Source: Micrococcales bacterium (lineage in GTDB: Bacteria > Actinomycetota > Actinomycetes > Actinomycetales > Dermatophilaceae). From it: 64,000 nt of DNA. A program made the position numbers and the translations under genes. Location: the NCBI GenBank assembly GCA_021287075.1, contig JAJTBD010000011.1:60323-124322 (forward strand), read 5' to 3'. The notes under the pieces are model-generated. The model searched no databases and was not told where the DNA came from. It was given only the letters and a program-made list of their open reading frames with translations. Shown here one piece after another: positions 35,018 through 45,021 of this stretch (position 1 is the stretch's first letter; every line of letters starts with the position of its first letter).

Positions 35018-35863
35018 ATGGACTCGATGACTCACACCCCGACGGTGGCCGTCACCGGCGCCACCGGACTCCTCGGGGGCAGGATCGCCCGTCTCCTCAG
35101 CGAGGAGGCGGGCCTGCCGCTTCGCCTGCCGGTCCGTGACGCGACCCGAGCCCCGGCGCTGGCGCAGTCCCAGGCGGTCGACTGCGACTACGCCGACACC
35201 GCGTCCGTGCGCACCGCCCTGGAGGGCATCGAGACCGTGCTCATGGTCTCCTTCCGCGAGAGCGAGCACCGGCTGGCGCAGCACCGGGCCTTCATCGACG
35301 GCGCCGTCGCGGCCGGCGTGCGCCACCTCGTCTACATCTCCTTCCTCGGCGCGGCGCCCGATGCGACCTTCGTCCACGCGCGCGACCACTTCCACACCGA
35401 GGAGTACCTTCGCGGCTCCGGACTGGCGTGGACCTTCCTGCGCGACAGCCTCTATGCCGACTTCGTCCCCGAGCTGGTCACCGACGGCGCGATCCGAGGG
35501 CCAGGCGGCAACGGCCGGGTCTCCTGGGTCGCCCAGGACGACATCGCCGCTGCTGCGGCAGCGGTCGTCCGCGACCCCGCACCCCATGCAGGCTGCACCT
35601 ATGACCTGACCGGCCCGGAGGCGCTGACCCTCGACGAGACCGCGGCTTTGCTCTCGCGCGCGAGCGGCTCCGAGATCGCCTATGTCGGCGAGACGCTCGA
35701 CCAGGCGCGCGAGTCCCGCTCTGGCTTCGGCGCACCCGAGTGGCTGGTCGAGGTCTGGATCTCGACCTACACCGCGATCGCCAAGGGTGAGCTCGAGAGC
35801 GTCAGCGATGACATCGAGCGCCTCACCGGTCGCCCGCCGATGAGGCTCGCCGAGGTCCTCTAG
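35018..35863 (+). CDS. NmrA/SDR-type NAD(P)-binding protein
   Basis: 281 residues; ATGs at 35012 and 35027 are alternative starts. Rossmann motif VAVTGATGLLGGRIARLL at the N-terminus, then HLVYISFLGAAPDATFVHARDH, DDIAAAAAAVVRD and YDLTGPEALTLDETAALLSRASG, typical of the NmrA-like/quinone-oxidoreductase-2 atypical SDR group, which lacks the classical YxxxK pair and often senses redox state or reduces quinones. Followed after 14 bp by a flavodoxin-fold gene. Confidence 0.82.
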   Translation: MDSMTHTPTVAVTGATGLLGGRIARLLSEEAGLPLRLPVRDATRAPALAQSQAVDCDYADTASVRTALEGIETVLMVSFRESEHRLAQHRAFIDGAVAAGVRHLVYISFLGAAPDATFVHARDHFHTEEYLRGSGLAWTFLRDSLYADFVPELVTDGAIRGPGGNGRVSWVAQDDIAAAAAAVVRDPAPHAGCTYDLTGPEALTLDETAALLSRASGSEIAYVGETLDQARESRSGFGAPEWLVEVWISTYTAIAKGELESVSDDIERLTGRPPMRLAEVL

Positions 35864-35877
35864 AGCAGGGGTATGCC

Positions 35878-36366
35878 GTGAGCGCCCGTCTGCTCGTCGT
35901 CCACCACGCGCCGACCCCCACCGTCCGCAGGATCGTCGACGCCGTGCTCGCCGGCGCCCGTGACGACGACATCGAGGGCGTCGAGGTCATCGACCGGCCG
36001 GCCGGGGAGGCGGCGGCCGCGGACGTCTCCGGCGCCGACGGCATCCTCCTGGTCACCCCCGCCAACTTCGGCTACATGGCCGGGATGCTCAAGGACTTCT
36101 TCGACCGGACCTTCCTCGAGATCGGTGGAGGGCTGTCCGATGACGGCTCGGCCGACGCCACGAGCCCCGGTCGCATGCCCTTCGGGCTGGCCGTCCACGG
36201 CCGCTATGACATCTCCGGTGCGGTCCGCTCCGTCGAGGCGATCGTGGGTGCGCTGCCCTGGACCCAGGCGGCCCCGGTGCTCGAGATCGTCGGCGACGTG
36301 ACCGACCGGCACGAGGCGGCGGCGTACGAGTTGGGTGGCACCCTCGCGGCCCTCCTCATGGGCTGA
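35878..36366 (+). CDS. Flavodoxin-fold NAD(P)H-dependent reductase-like protein
   Basis: 162 residues from a GTG. Flavodoxin-like order: LLVVHHAPTPTVRRIVDAVLAGA at the phosphate loop, SGADGILLVTPANFGYMAGMLKDFFDRTF for the FMN/ribityl region, and GLAVHGRYD near the isoalloxazine loop. Probably binds FMN and reduces small substrates. It follows the NmrA-like gene and precedes the groESL promoter; no clear terminator separates it from CIRCE. Confidence 0.8.
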   Translation: MSARLLVVHHAPTPTVRRIVDAVLAGARDDDIEGVEVIDRPAGEAAAADVSGADGILLVTPANFGYMAGMLKDFFDRTFLEIGGGLSDDGSADATSPGRMPFGLAVHGRYDISGAVRSVEAIVGALPWTQAAPVLEIVGDVTDRHEAAAYELGGTLAALLMG

Positions 36367-36386
36367 CCCGCCCCGCGGACCGCACC

Positions 36387-36413
36387 TTGGCACTCGAGTT
36401 GACCGAGTGCTAA
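36387..36413 (+). promoter_or_regulatory. CIRCE element 1 (HrcA operator)
   Basis: TTGGCACTC-N9-GAGTGCTAA, one mismatch from the consensus TTAGCACTC-N9-GAGTGCTAA. It covers the -35 region of the groES promoter. Confidence 0.95.
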
Positions 36414-36428
36414 CCGGCGGCCTAGATT
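36399..36428 (+). promoter_or_regulatory. groES promoter
   Basis: TTGACC (36399-36404) and TAGATT (36423-36428) with an 18-bp spacer. The -35 lies inside CIRCE 1 and the predicted start (about 36435) abuts CIRCE 2. Confidence 0.8.
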
Positions 36429-36435
36429 TGCCTCA

Positions 36436-36462
36436 TTGGCACTCAGCCCCATCGAGTGCCAG
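36436..36462 (+). promoter_or_regulatory. CIRCE element 2 (HrcA operator)
   Basis: TTGGCACTC-N9-GAGTGCCAG, starting at about +1. Tandem CIRCE sites at groES are known in other actinobacteria. Confidence 0.85.
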
Positions 36463-36555
36463 CCCGCGATCCGAGGCCGACCCCCGCGACGGCGGCCGAC
36501 GAGACGGGCCACAGCGACCCATATCCGCTCCGAACACACATCGGGAGTACGCCCC

Positions 36556-36849
36556 ATGTCGGTTAACATCAAGCCGCTCGAGGACCGCATCATCATCAAG
36601 TCCCTCGAGGCCGAGCAGACCACCGCCTCCGGTCTGGTCATCCCCGACACCGCCAAGGAGAAGCCCCAGGAGGGCGAGGTCCTGGCCGTCGGCCCCGGCC
36701 GCATCGACGACAACGGCAACCGCGTCGCCCTTGACGTCAACGTCGGCGATCGCGTCATCTTCTCCAAGTACGGCGGCACCGAGATCAAGCACGGCGGCGA
36801 GGAGTACCTCATCCTCTCCGCCCGCGACGTCCTCGCCATCGTCGGCTGA
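36556..36849 (+). CDS. groES: Co-chaperonin GroES
   Basis: 97 residues. Start [15 protein letters not shown] is the canonical N-terminus. The mobile loop is [19 protein letters not shown], and the domain ends [14 protein letters not shown]. GroES caps the GroEL ring. It has a leader of roughly 120 nt after the CIRCE-controlled promoter. A perfect 11-bp hairpin separates it from groEL. Confidence 0.98.
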   Translation: MSVNIKPLEDRIIIKSLEAEQTTASGLVIPDTAKEKPQEGEVLAVGPGRIDDNGNRVALDVNVGDRVIFSKYGGTEIKHGGEEYLILSARDVLAIVG

Positions 36850-36916
36850 GACAGCTCCACTGCTCACGCCCCGGCAGTCCCGCACGCCGGGCCCGCCGGG
36901 GCGTGAACTTTTCCCC

Positions 36917-36940
36917 GGTATGCCGCGCACGCGGCATACC
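36917..36940 (+). terminator. Hairpin between groES and groEL
   Basis: GGTATGCCGCG (36917-36927) and CGCGGCATACC (36930-36940) with a 2-nt centre, no T tract. It lies between genes normally cotranscribed and could attenuate transcription or protect the groES mRNA end. Confidence 0.6.
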
Positions 36941-36984
36941 TGCGCGTCACCCACGCGCTCCGCACCAATCCACCAAGGACGTGA

Positions 36985-38613
<1,629 letters not shown>

Positions 38614-38639
38614 GCCTGAGGGCTCAACCAGCACCACGC

Positions 38640-38677
38640 GGTATGCCGCGCAGCCCGATCGGGTTGCGCGGCATACC
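38640..38677 (+). terminator. groEL intrinsic terminator
   Basis: 13-bp perfect stem GGTATGCCGCGCA (38640-38652) / TGCGCGGCATACC (38665-38677), with an inner CCC/GGG pairing that extends it, followed by TTTT. Confidence 0.85.
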
Positions 38678-38786
38678 TTTTGGTGTGTCTACCGTCCCAC
38701 AGTGAGGGCCGGGGTCGGTGCGCCCGAGCGCTTCGACGCGCGCATCGAGAGCCGCGGTGCTACGTTGACATTCCTCCTGGGTGTCA

Positions 38787-38801
38787 GGGGGGGGGGGGGG
38801 G
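38787..38801 (+). repeat. Homopolymer of 15 G before the secreted-protein gene
   Basis: Fifteen consecutive G residues 38 bp before the ATG at 38840, just after a perfect TTGACA (38765-38770) and before a small hairpin CCACT-N5-AGTGG (38804-38818). Could be a slippage-prone contingency tract or an assembly artefact. Confidence 0.8.
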
Positions 38802-38839
38802 CGCCACTCCCAAAGTGGTTGCACACAAGGGGAATTCAG

Positions 38840-39283
38840 ATGAAGGGATGCAAGCGTAGCCTTCGTTCCGCCGTGGGCGCATTGGCCCTGCTGATCGCAG
38901 GGGCATCGTCCGCCTCCGGGTTCACGATCGCTTACCAAACATCACCGCTCAGCGTCTACGGCGATTCGTTGCTCAGGGGTCAAGGCGCAGGGAGTTTCAC
39001 GCGAGTGAGCACAAGTTCGGCTCGGCTCTCGACTTCGCTGCGGGACGTGAGGGTGGACGGTACCCGGACGTTCATGGACGCAAAGGGTTACGCCGCTGGG
39101 GGCAAGTACTTCGGTGTGCAGTCGGGAAGGCGTTCTGATGGCGGGTCAACCTGGGCCACCATGGCTACGAAGTACGGCTACAGCGGCGGCGTCATGTCCG
39201 GATACACCGGCTACGCCAAGACCTGTCAGGATCGCCCCAGCGCTCCGGACTGGTGCTCGACCGAGGTGAAGGGCGCCCTTTGA
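38840..39283 (+). CDS. Small secreted protein of an ABC-transporter cassette, unknown family
   Basis: 147 residues from ATG 38840 with AAGGGGA upstream. Signal peptide about 1-25 (basic CKRSLRS, hydrophobic AVGALALLIAGASSASG). The mature part, about 120 residues, is rich in Gly, Ser, Tyr and Arg: VYGDSLLRGQGAG, VRVDGTRTFMDAKGYAAGG, SGRRSDGGSTWATMATKYGYSGG, then a two-cysteine C-terminal patch CQDRPSAPDWC (Cys129, Cys139). Not a recognisable enzyme; resembles in layout a secreted bacteriocin or signalling protein but does not match lactococcin 972. The frame stays open upstream through the G15 run to GTG 38702. Its stop overlaps the ATPase start. Confidence 0.75.
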   Translation: MKGCKRSLRSAVGALALLIAGASSASGFTIAYQTSPLSVYGDSLLRGQGAGSFTRVSTSSARLSTSLRDVRVDGTRTFMDAKGYAAGGKYFGVQSGRRSDGGSTWATMATKYGYSGGVMSGYTGYAKTCQDRPSAPDWCSTEVKGAL

Positions 39284-40059
39284 CCGGGGCAGTCTCCACT
39301 GAGGTCGGCAGCCGAGGCGTCGCCTCAGTTGCCGATCTCAGTGTCTCCTACGGCGAACGGGTTGCGCTGGAGCACGTCACTTTCGAGTTGGCTGAGGGAA
39401 GGACCGCTCTGGTTGGAGTGAACGGGGCCGGGAAATCGACGCTGCTGAACGCTCTCTGTGGTGGTTTGCCTCCCTCGCGGGGGACAGTGACTGTGGGGGG
39501 CTTCAACCCTTATGGCCGAAGTGAGCGCTCCTCAGCTCTACTGCGGATCGCGCTGATGCCCCAGCAGTGCGTCTTTCCCGGGAACATGACCGCGCTTGAG
39601 GTGGTGGAGTACCTCACGTGGATGCGCGGTGCGAACTCGGGTGATGCTCGCCGCCGGGCGGCTGAGGCGCTGGACTTGGTCGGACTCCAGGATCGGCAGC
39701 GCAGTCGGATCCGCGCGTTGTCGGGCGGGATGGTCCGCAGGGTGGCACTTGCCCAGGCTTTGGCCTCGAATGCTGACGTCCTCGTGCTCGACGAGCCGAG
39801 CACGGGCCTGGACCCCGAGCAGCGGCGGACCATGGTGGAGATGCTGGGACGAGTCGAGCGGAGTGTTCTGTTGAGCAGCCACGTGATGGAGGATGTCGTC
39901 GATATCTGCTCCCGCGTGCTGGTTCTCGACAGTGGACGCTTGCTCTTCGCCGGCTCGACGGATGACCTGGCGTCGGCAGCGCCCGACGGGACTCGTGAGG
40001 ACCGACGCGCCGAGGCAGGGTTCTTGAGGCTGGTCGCGCGGGGACGGGGGCTGCAATGA
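39280..40059 (+). CDS. ABC transporter ATP-binding protein
   Basis: 259 residues from TTG 39280, chosen because GAGGTGAAGG lies 8 nt upstream and TTGA overlaps the previous stop; GTG 39253 is an alternative. Walker A GVNGAGKSTLLNAL, Q-loop LMPQQCVFPGN, signature LSGGMVRRVALAQAL, Walker B VLVLDEPSTGLDPEQ and switch His SSHVMEDVVDIC are complete, so it should hydrolyse ATP. The type is that of multidrug/antibiotic and bacteriocin-immunity exporters (CcmA-like). Third-position G+C is lower than in flanking housekeeping genes. Coupled to the next gene by ATGA. Confidence 0.93.
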   Translation: MTGAVSTEVGSRGVASVADLSVSYGERVALEHVTFELAEGRTALVGVNGAGKSTLLNALCGGLPPSRGTVTVGGFNPYGRSERSSALLRIALMPQQCVFPGNMTALEVVEYLTWMRGANSGDARRRAAEALDLVGLQDRQRSRIRALSGGMVRRVALAQALASNADVLVLDEPSTGLDPEQRRTMVEMLGRVERSVLLSSHVMEDVVDICSRVLVLDSGRLLFAGSTDDLASAAPDGTREDRRAEAGFLRLVARGRGLQ

Positions 40060-41264
40060 CGGCAGCGCGCGTGTGGATGAGGAGCGGGAGCGCCCGCCGA
40101 CTACTGCCTTTCCTTGTCGGTATGGCGTTGGCACTGCTACTTCTGCGCAAAGGTTGGAACCACGAGTGGGGTTGGGCGCTTGATCAGGCTGCAGGCACGT
40201 CCTCGTTGCTCAGCCCAGTCACAGCGGGCCTGATCGCACACGACCGAGCGCGAGCGGCCGAGCCCTCCCTGGCCTCGCTCGCGCAGACCACGCCGCGTGG
40301 ACGCCCTGGCCTGATCGGTGTGCTGCTCGGGTCACTCGTCTGGTCGATGATCGCGCTGGTTCTGGTCGCTGCCGTGGCTCTCGTCGCGGCGTGGCGTGGT
40401 GGCGCGGTCTGGCCGCCGACGAACTGGATCGCTCTGGCGGAAGCCATCGCTCTCCTCTTTGCGGGCGCTGGGGTGGGTTTCGCCATCGGAGCCTGGACGC
40501 GAAACCGCGCAGCGGGTCCGCTGGCGTTCGCCACCATGTTCGTCCTCCAGATGTTCGGCGGCAGCCTCGGCGTTCCCGAAGCTTTCCGTGCCGGTGGTTC
40601 GGTGGGCACTCTTCTGGGTTTGGAACGAACCGTGTCAGTGTCTTCCTCGCTGATCGCTCTTCACCTCTGCGTTGGGCTGCTGATGCTCGCGTGTGGCGAC
40701 GCTGCTGGCGCCAGGGGGATCACGCCTCTCTGGCGTCACGTCGGTGTCTGGACCAGTGCCGCACTGTTGCTCTTATCGGGCGCGGTCGCACACCGTCAGA
40801 GCCAACTTCATGACCCACTACGCGCCACGCCGGCCGACACATGTGTACCGGGGCCGGTGACCGTCTGTGGGCCTCGAGCCGCCCGCCCGCTCCTGGCGCA
40901 GGCAGGCAAGGACCTGGCTGCGGCCCAGGCGAGACTGGGTAAGGATTTGGACTGGGTTACGGACTACGAACTGAACCGATCGAACCGGCCGGAGCGCGCG
41001 GGCGGTGTCCTGACCTTGAATCCAGAGTTGATGCGGGACGGACATCTGTCGGTCGATGACATCGCCGCGACGCTGACCACGCCCCGGCCCTGCGCGGGCT
41101 ATTTTGCGGCTGCGCCCCCGGTCGACTTGATGGCGGCGCAGAGTCGGGTCATGGAGTGGGTCCAGCAAGGTCTCGCTGGTTCGACGCCGACTCATGCAAC
41201 GAGTGATATCAAGAGCGCCTACGCGAGCCTGACGGGTTGCCCTGTCGTCAAGTCGGACTCATGA
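40056..41264 (+). CDS. ABC permease-like protein with four-cysteine extracytoplasmic domain
   Basis: 402 residues, overlapping the ATPase by 4 bp. About six or seven membrane helices lie at 15-31, 48-60, 85-112, 125-147, 154-171, 196-213 and 228-245. A C-terminal domain of about 150 residues then faces outside, with Cys263, Cys271, Cys346 and Cys395, likely two disulfides, and helical AQAGKDLAAAQARLGKDLDW. Similar domains follow permease regions in some Streptomyces ABC cassettes, but I cannot name the family with confidence. Presumably the membrane partner of the ATPase, with the outer domain contacting the secreted protein or its target; this is inference. Confidence 0.75.
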   Translation: MTAARVWMRSGSARRLLPFLVGMALALLLLRKGWNHEWGWALDQAAGTSSLLSPVTAGLIAHDRARAAEPSLASLAQTTPRGRPGLIGVLLGSLVWSMIALVLVAAVALVAAWRGGAVWPPTNWIALAEAIALLFAGAGVGFAIGAWTRNRAAGPLAFATMFVLQMFGGSLGVPEAFRAGGSVGTLLGLERTVSVSSSLIALHLCVGLLMLACGDAAGARGITPLWRHVGVWTSAALLLLSGAVAHRQSQLHDPLRATPADTCVPGPVTVCGPRAARPLLAQAGKDLAAAQARLGKDLDWVTDYELNRSNRPERAGGVLTLNPELMRDGHLSVDDIAATLTTPRPCAGYFAAAPPVDLMAAQSRVMEWVQQGLAGSTPTHATSDIKSAYASLTGCPVVKSDS

Positions 41265-41821
41265 GGCGTGTTCTATGGGCCCGCCAGTGGCCGTTGACGC
41301 TCCTCCTGGTCGCAGTGCTCGGATTGACGAGTTGGGGCACGCGCGCGCTCGAGGTCCGGGTGCCGTTCGTGGACGTTCCCCTCCCAGCCCGGGAGTTCGT
41401 GCCTCCCGCTTTGGTCGCGGCTCTGCTCGTCCCGTTGTACACGCGATTCCCAGAGCTCGCGCCGTCGTTGCTGCGGGAGGCGCAGGTCAGGGTCGCGGCT
41501 ACCTGTGGAGCACTTGTGATCGGATCTGGTGCGCTCGCTCCCACGTGGCTGCATGTGCGAGGCGTGGGGCAGAACTGGACCGCCGAAGCCGCCATGTTCG
41601 CCTTGCTGTGGAGCGTCTCTCTTCTCGCTCTCACCGTTGTCGGAGAACTGGCCTGGGTGGTCCCATTGGGCCTGGGCGTGATGATGTTGCTCGCTGAAGG
41701 CACTCCGGGGCGCCCGGTCTCCCGGGCTGTGTCGACCATGCCCTTGTGGGCTTGGGCAGCGGTTACGCTGCTGACTTCGGGTTGGTTCATGTACCTCGGC
41801 CCGCGGCGCACGCAGAATTGA
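41261..41821 (+). CDS. Second membrane protein of the cassette
   Basis: 186 residues, ATGA-coupled to the permease gene. About six hydrophobic segments: 10-26, 46-60, 76-94, 108-128, 130-146 and 160-178, with a short basic end (GPRRTQN). No known domain recognised; could be the second permease half or an immunity-type protein. Lower G+C, like the rest of the cassette. Convergent with the S4-domain gene 35 bp away; no strong terminator seen. Confidence 0.7.
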   Translation: MRRVLWARQWPLTLLLVAVLGLTSWGTRALEVRVPFVDVPLPAREFVPPALVAALLVPLYTRFPELAPSLLREAQVRVAATCGALVIGSGALAPTWLHVRGVGQNWTAEAAMFALLWSVSLLALTVVGELAWVVPLGLGVMMLLAEGTPGRPVSRAVSTMPLWAWAAVTLLTSGWFMYLGPRRTQN

Positions 41822-41856
41822 TCGGTCCGCAGACCTACCTTGGCCCGGCTCCGCCC

Positions 41857-42084
41857 TCAGGCCTGCGGGCCGGTGACCTCGATGCGCTCACCGGCATACT
41901 CCACGACCTGACCGGGCCGGACCTGCTTGCCGCGCCGGTGCTCCATCACGCCGTCGACGGTGACTTCCTCGTTCTCGATGACCATCCGAGCCATGGCGCC
42001 GTCCTCGACGACACCGGCGAGCTTGAGCAGCTGGCCGAGGCGGATGGACTCGTCGCGGATCGGGACGATGATGGGGGAGCTCAC
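41857..42084 (-). CDS. S4-domain RNA-binding protein (YbcJ/YaaA type)
   Basis: 75 residues from GTG 42084. The whole protein is one S4 domain: IRLGQLLKLAGVVEDGAMARMVIENEEVTVDGVMEHRRGKQVRPGQVVEYAGERIEV. Free-standing S4 proteins bind structured RNA, probably ribosomal; E. coli YbcJ is the model. The frame extends further upstream but that part lacks conservation. It may be ancestral to the region, marking the right edge of the inserted cassette. Confidence 0.85.
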   Translation of the reverse strand: MSSPIIVPIRDESIRLGQLLKLAGVVEDGAMARMVIENEEVTVDGVMEHRRGKQVRPGQVVEYAGERIEVTGPQA

Positions 42085-42119
42085 GCTCGGCAGTCTAGGC
42101 CGCCGACGCCGCGTGCGTG

Positions 42120-43298
42120 TCAGGCAAGGTTGCGCTCGAGGCCGTCGAGGTGGGTCACGACGTAGGCGCGCTGTGGCGAGTTCGGCGGCAGGATGCGCAG
42201 CGCGGTACGCCACGAGTCGACGTCCTCCCGGGCCTCGGGCAACTGGAGATAGCGCATGAGGGGCAATGCCGCGGCGTCGGCGAGCATCGCCTCACGCACC
42301 GTCGCCGCGGTCTCGTGCAACAAGGTCAGGACAGCAGGGGCCTCGGACCGGCGCAGGGCCGGGCCGCGGTAGAGGTCGAGCGCCCCGTCGTGGTCGCCTG
42401 CCCCCACCAACCGGGTCACCTCAACGGCATCGACCTCGACGGGCTCGCTCAACCGGTAGGGACGTGAATGCAACACCGGAGCTCCGGGCAGGCTCTCCAG
42501 CAGTCTCCGTAGCCGGAGCAACTCGACGCGAACGGTCGACGGTGAGGCGCCCTCCCGATAGGCGAGGACGGCGACTTCTTCACCGCTGAGGCCCTGAGGG
42601 TTGACGGCGAGCAGGGTGAGCAACTCTGCGTGTCGGTCGCTGAGGAGATGCTCCTGCCCCCCGACCTCGAGCAGCGGGCGCCCCTGATGGACCAGCCGCA
42701 GTCGGAGTCGCGGCACCGACACGTGGCGGGCCAGGTCACCGGACGCGTGGCGCAGACGGAGCTCGCGGTCGGCCGCCGCAGCCGTGGCGGTCACCAACGC
42801 CAACGCACTCACGGCCGCGTCGCCGCCGGTGACATCGATGACCCCGGCCACCTCGCCCGTCGCCGGGTTCCACACCGGTGCCGCGGCACAGGACCACCCG
42901 TGGACATCCGGCCTGCTGTGCTCCTCACGGACGACCGACACCGGCTTGACCCCGGCCAGCGCCCGCCCCGGGGCGTTGCGGCCCGCGACCGCCTCCGACC
43001 AGTCCTCACCTTCGACGAAGCCGATGCCCTCGGCGCGGGTCCGCGCCCGGCGATCCCCATCGATCCACCTGATGTGGCCGTCGGCGTCGGTCAGCGCCAC
43101 GATGCAGCCCTGGTCCGTGGCCGAGGAGGTCAGCAGCGTCTGGACCAGGGGAATGACATGACCCAGCCAGTCACCGCCCGCAGCGGGAGCCGCGGGGGAT
43201 CGGCCCACAACGGTTGGATTGGCCACGTCACCCTCACAGACGGACACACGTCCGAAGCCACCGGCTGCGGCGTCGGAGCGTGAGGTGGACCACACCAT
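42120..43298 (-). CDS. GAF-domain transcriptional regulator (AcoR-like, without sigma-54 domain)
   Basis: 392 residues from ATG 43298 (GAAGG 8 nt upstream); GTG 43322 is an alternative. The N-terminal half holds a GAF-like sensor ([56 protein letters not shown]), the pattern of AcoR/acetoin-type regulators. The C-terminal part (about 220-300) looks like a winged-helix DNA-binding domain ([51 protein letters not shown]). It is divergent from the aldehyde/alcohol dehydrogenase operon, which it probably activates on sensing an alcohol or aldehyde. Confidence 0.85.
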   Translation of the reverse strand: MVWSTSRSDAAAGGFGRVSVCEGDVANPTVVGRSPAAPAAGGDWLGHVIPLVQTLLTSSATDQGCIVALTDADGHIRWIDGDRRARTRAEGIGFVEGEDWSEAVAGRNAPGRALAGVKPVSVVREEHSRPDVHGWSCAAAPVWNPATGEVAGVIDVTGGDAAVSALALVTATAAAADRELRLRHASGDLARHVSVPRLRLRLVHQGRPLLEVGGQEHLLSDRHAELLTLLAVNPQGLSGEEVAVLAYREGASPSTVRVELLRLRRLLESLPGAPVLHSRPYRLSEPVEVDAVEVTRLVGAGDHDGALDLYRGPALRRSEAPAVLTLLHETAATVREAMLADAAALPLMRYLQLPEAREDVDSWRTALRILPPNSPQRAYVVTHLDGLERNLA

Positions 43299-43346
43299 AG
43301 CGTCGGCCTTCGGGTTGCGCACCCCCTCGGCGGCGGCGACAGGAGA

Positions 43347-43410
43347 TGCAACATCGCTGCAACGTGCCCCTGCCTAGCCTCCTCGGAAATGCCGCAACGG
43401 TCGCGGCAAC
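43347..43410. promoter_or_regulatory. GCAAC direct repeats in the regulator-ALDH intergenic region
   Basis: TGCAAC at 43347-43352 and 43358-43363, 11 bp apart, and GCAAC at 43394-43398 and 43406-43410, 12 bp apart. Helical-turn spacing suggests binding sites for the GAF regulator. Confidence 0.4.
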
Positions 43411-43430
43411 CGAATCCGAAGGAGTGGGCA

Positions 43431-44954
43431 ATGCCTGTCTACGCACAGCCCGGTCAGGAAGGCTCGAAGGTCACCTTCGAGTCCCGCTACGAGCACTACA
43501 TCGGCGGTCAGTGGGTGGCCCCCGTCAAGGGTGAGTACTTCGAAAACCCGACGCCCGTCACCGGCCAGACCTTCTGTGAGGTGGCTCGAGGGACGGCCGA
43601 GGACATCGACGCCGCGCTCGACGCAGCCTGGGCGGCGGCCCCTGCGTGGAACACCACCTCGCCCACGGAGCGGGCCATCATCCTCAACAAGATCGCCGAT
43701 CGCATGGAGGAGCACCTCGAGACGATCGCGGTCGCGGAGACCTGGGACAACGGCAAGCCGGTCCGGGAGACGCTCAACGCCGACATCCCGCTGGCTATCG
43801 ACCACTTCCGCTACTTCGCCGGTGCCATCCGCGCACAGGAAGGCAGCCTCTCTCAACTGGACGAGACCACGGTCGCCTACCACTACCACGAGCCCCTCGG
43901 TGTCGTCGGTCAGATCATCCCCTGGAACTTCCCGATCCTGATGGCGGTCTGGAAGCTCGCCCCCGCGCTGGCGGCCGGCAACTGCGTGGTCCTCAAGCCG
44001 GCCGAGCAGACGCCGGCCTCGATCCTCGTGCTGATCGACATCATCGGCGACCTCCTGCCCGCCGGTGTGGTCAACATCGTCAACGGCTTCGGCGTCGAGG
44101 CCGGCAAGCCGCTGGCCTCGAGCCCCCGGATCCGCAAGATTGCTTTCACGGGCGAGACCACCACGGGCCGACTGATCATGCAGTACGCCTCGCAGAACAT
44201 CATTCCGGTCACGCTGGAGCTCGGCGGCAAATCGCCGAACATCTTCTTCGAGGACGTGGCGGCCGAGAAGGATGCCTTCTACGACAAGGCGCTCGAAGGC
44301 TTCGCCTTCTTCGCCCTCAACCAGGGGGAGATCTGCACCTGCCCGTCGCGGGCCCTGGTCCAGGCCTCGATCTACGACCAGTTCATTGCCGACGGCATCG
44401 AACGTGTCAAGGCCGTCACCCAGGGCAACCCCCTCGACACCGACACGATGATCGGTGCGCAGGCGTCCAACGACCAGCTCCAGAAGATCCTGTCCTACAT
44501 CGACATCGGCAAGCAGGAGGGCGCCAAGGTCCTGACCGGCGGGGAGCAGGCGCACCTCGACGGCGATCTGGCCGGCGGCTTCTATGTCACGCCGACCGTC
44601 TTCGAGGGGACCAACTCGATGCGGATCTTCCAGGAGGAGATCTTCGGACCGGTGCTGTCGGTGGCTCGCTTCGCCGACTACGACGAGGCCATGCACGTCG
44701 CCAACGACACCCTCTACGGGCTGGGCGCCGGCGTCTGGTCCCGCAACGGCAACACGGCATACCGCGCGGGCCGGACCATTCAGGCCGGCCGGGTCTGGGT
44801 GAACTGCTACCACAACTACCCGGCGCACTCCGCCTTCGGCGGATACAAGTCCTCGGGCATCGGCCGCGAGAACCACCTGATGATGCTCGACCACTATCAG
44901 CAGACGAAGAACCTGCTCGTGTCCTACTCCGAGGACAAGCTGGGCTTCTTCTGA
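43431..44954 (+). CDS. NAD-dependent aldehyde dehydrogenase (ExaC/acetaldehyde type)
   Basis: 507 residues from ATG 43431, GAAGGAG upstream. Oxidises aldehydes to acids. Catalytic Glu lies in [13 protein letters not shown] (near 265) and nucleophile Cys in [13 protein letters not shown] (near 302); NAD-binding FTGETTTGR and [12 protein letters not shown] are present. The closest recognisable group is acetaldehyde dehydrogenase ExaC/AldA linked to GAF regulators and DUF779. First gene of a three-gene operon with adhP and DUF779. Confidence 0.92.
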   Translation: MPVYAQPGQEGSKVTFESRYEHYIGGQWVAPVKGEYFENPTPVTGQTFCEVARGTAEDIDAALDAAWAAAPAWNTTSPTERAIILNKIADRMEEHLETIAVAETWDNGKPVRETLNADIPLAIDHFRYFAGAIRAQEGSLSQLDETTVAYHYHEPLGVVGQIIPWNFPILMAVWKLAPALAAGNCVVLKPAEQTPASILVLIDIIGDLLPAGVVNIVNGFGVEAGKPLASSPRIRKIAFTGETTTGRLIMQYASQNIIPVTLELGGKSPNIFFEDVAAEKDAFYDKALEGFAFFALNQGEICTCPSRALVQASIYDQFIADGIERVKAVTQGNPLDTDTMIGAQASNDQLQKILSYIDIGKQEGAKVLTGGEQAHLDGDLAGGFYVTPTVFEGTNSMRIFQEEIFGPVLSVARFADYDEAMHVANDTLYGLGAGVWSRNGNTAYRAGRTIQAGRVWVNCYHNYPAHSAFGGYKSSGIGRENHLMMLDHYQQTKNLLVSYSEDKLGFF

Positions 44955-45021
44955 TCCGATCCAAGCCAATTCCATTGCTGCTCAATCAGATCCAGCACAT
45001 CAACCTCAGAAGGAGAGAACC

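Noticed and set aside
38840..39283. Lactococcin 972-type bacteriocin
   Set aside because: General layout (signal peptide, ABC genes) is similar, but the characteristic Trp/Gly/His/Tyr pattern is missing.
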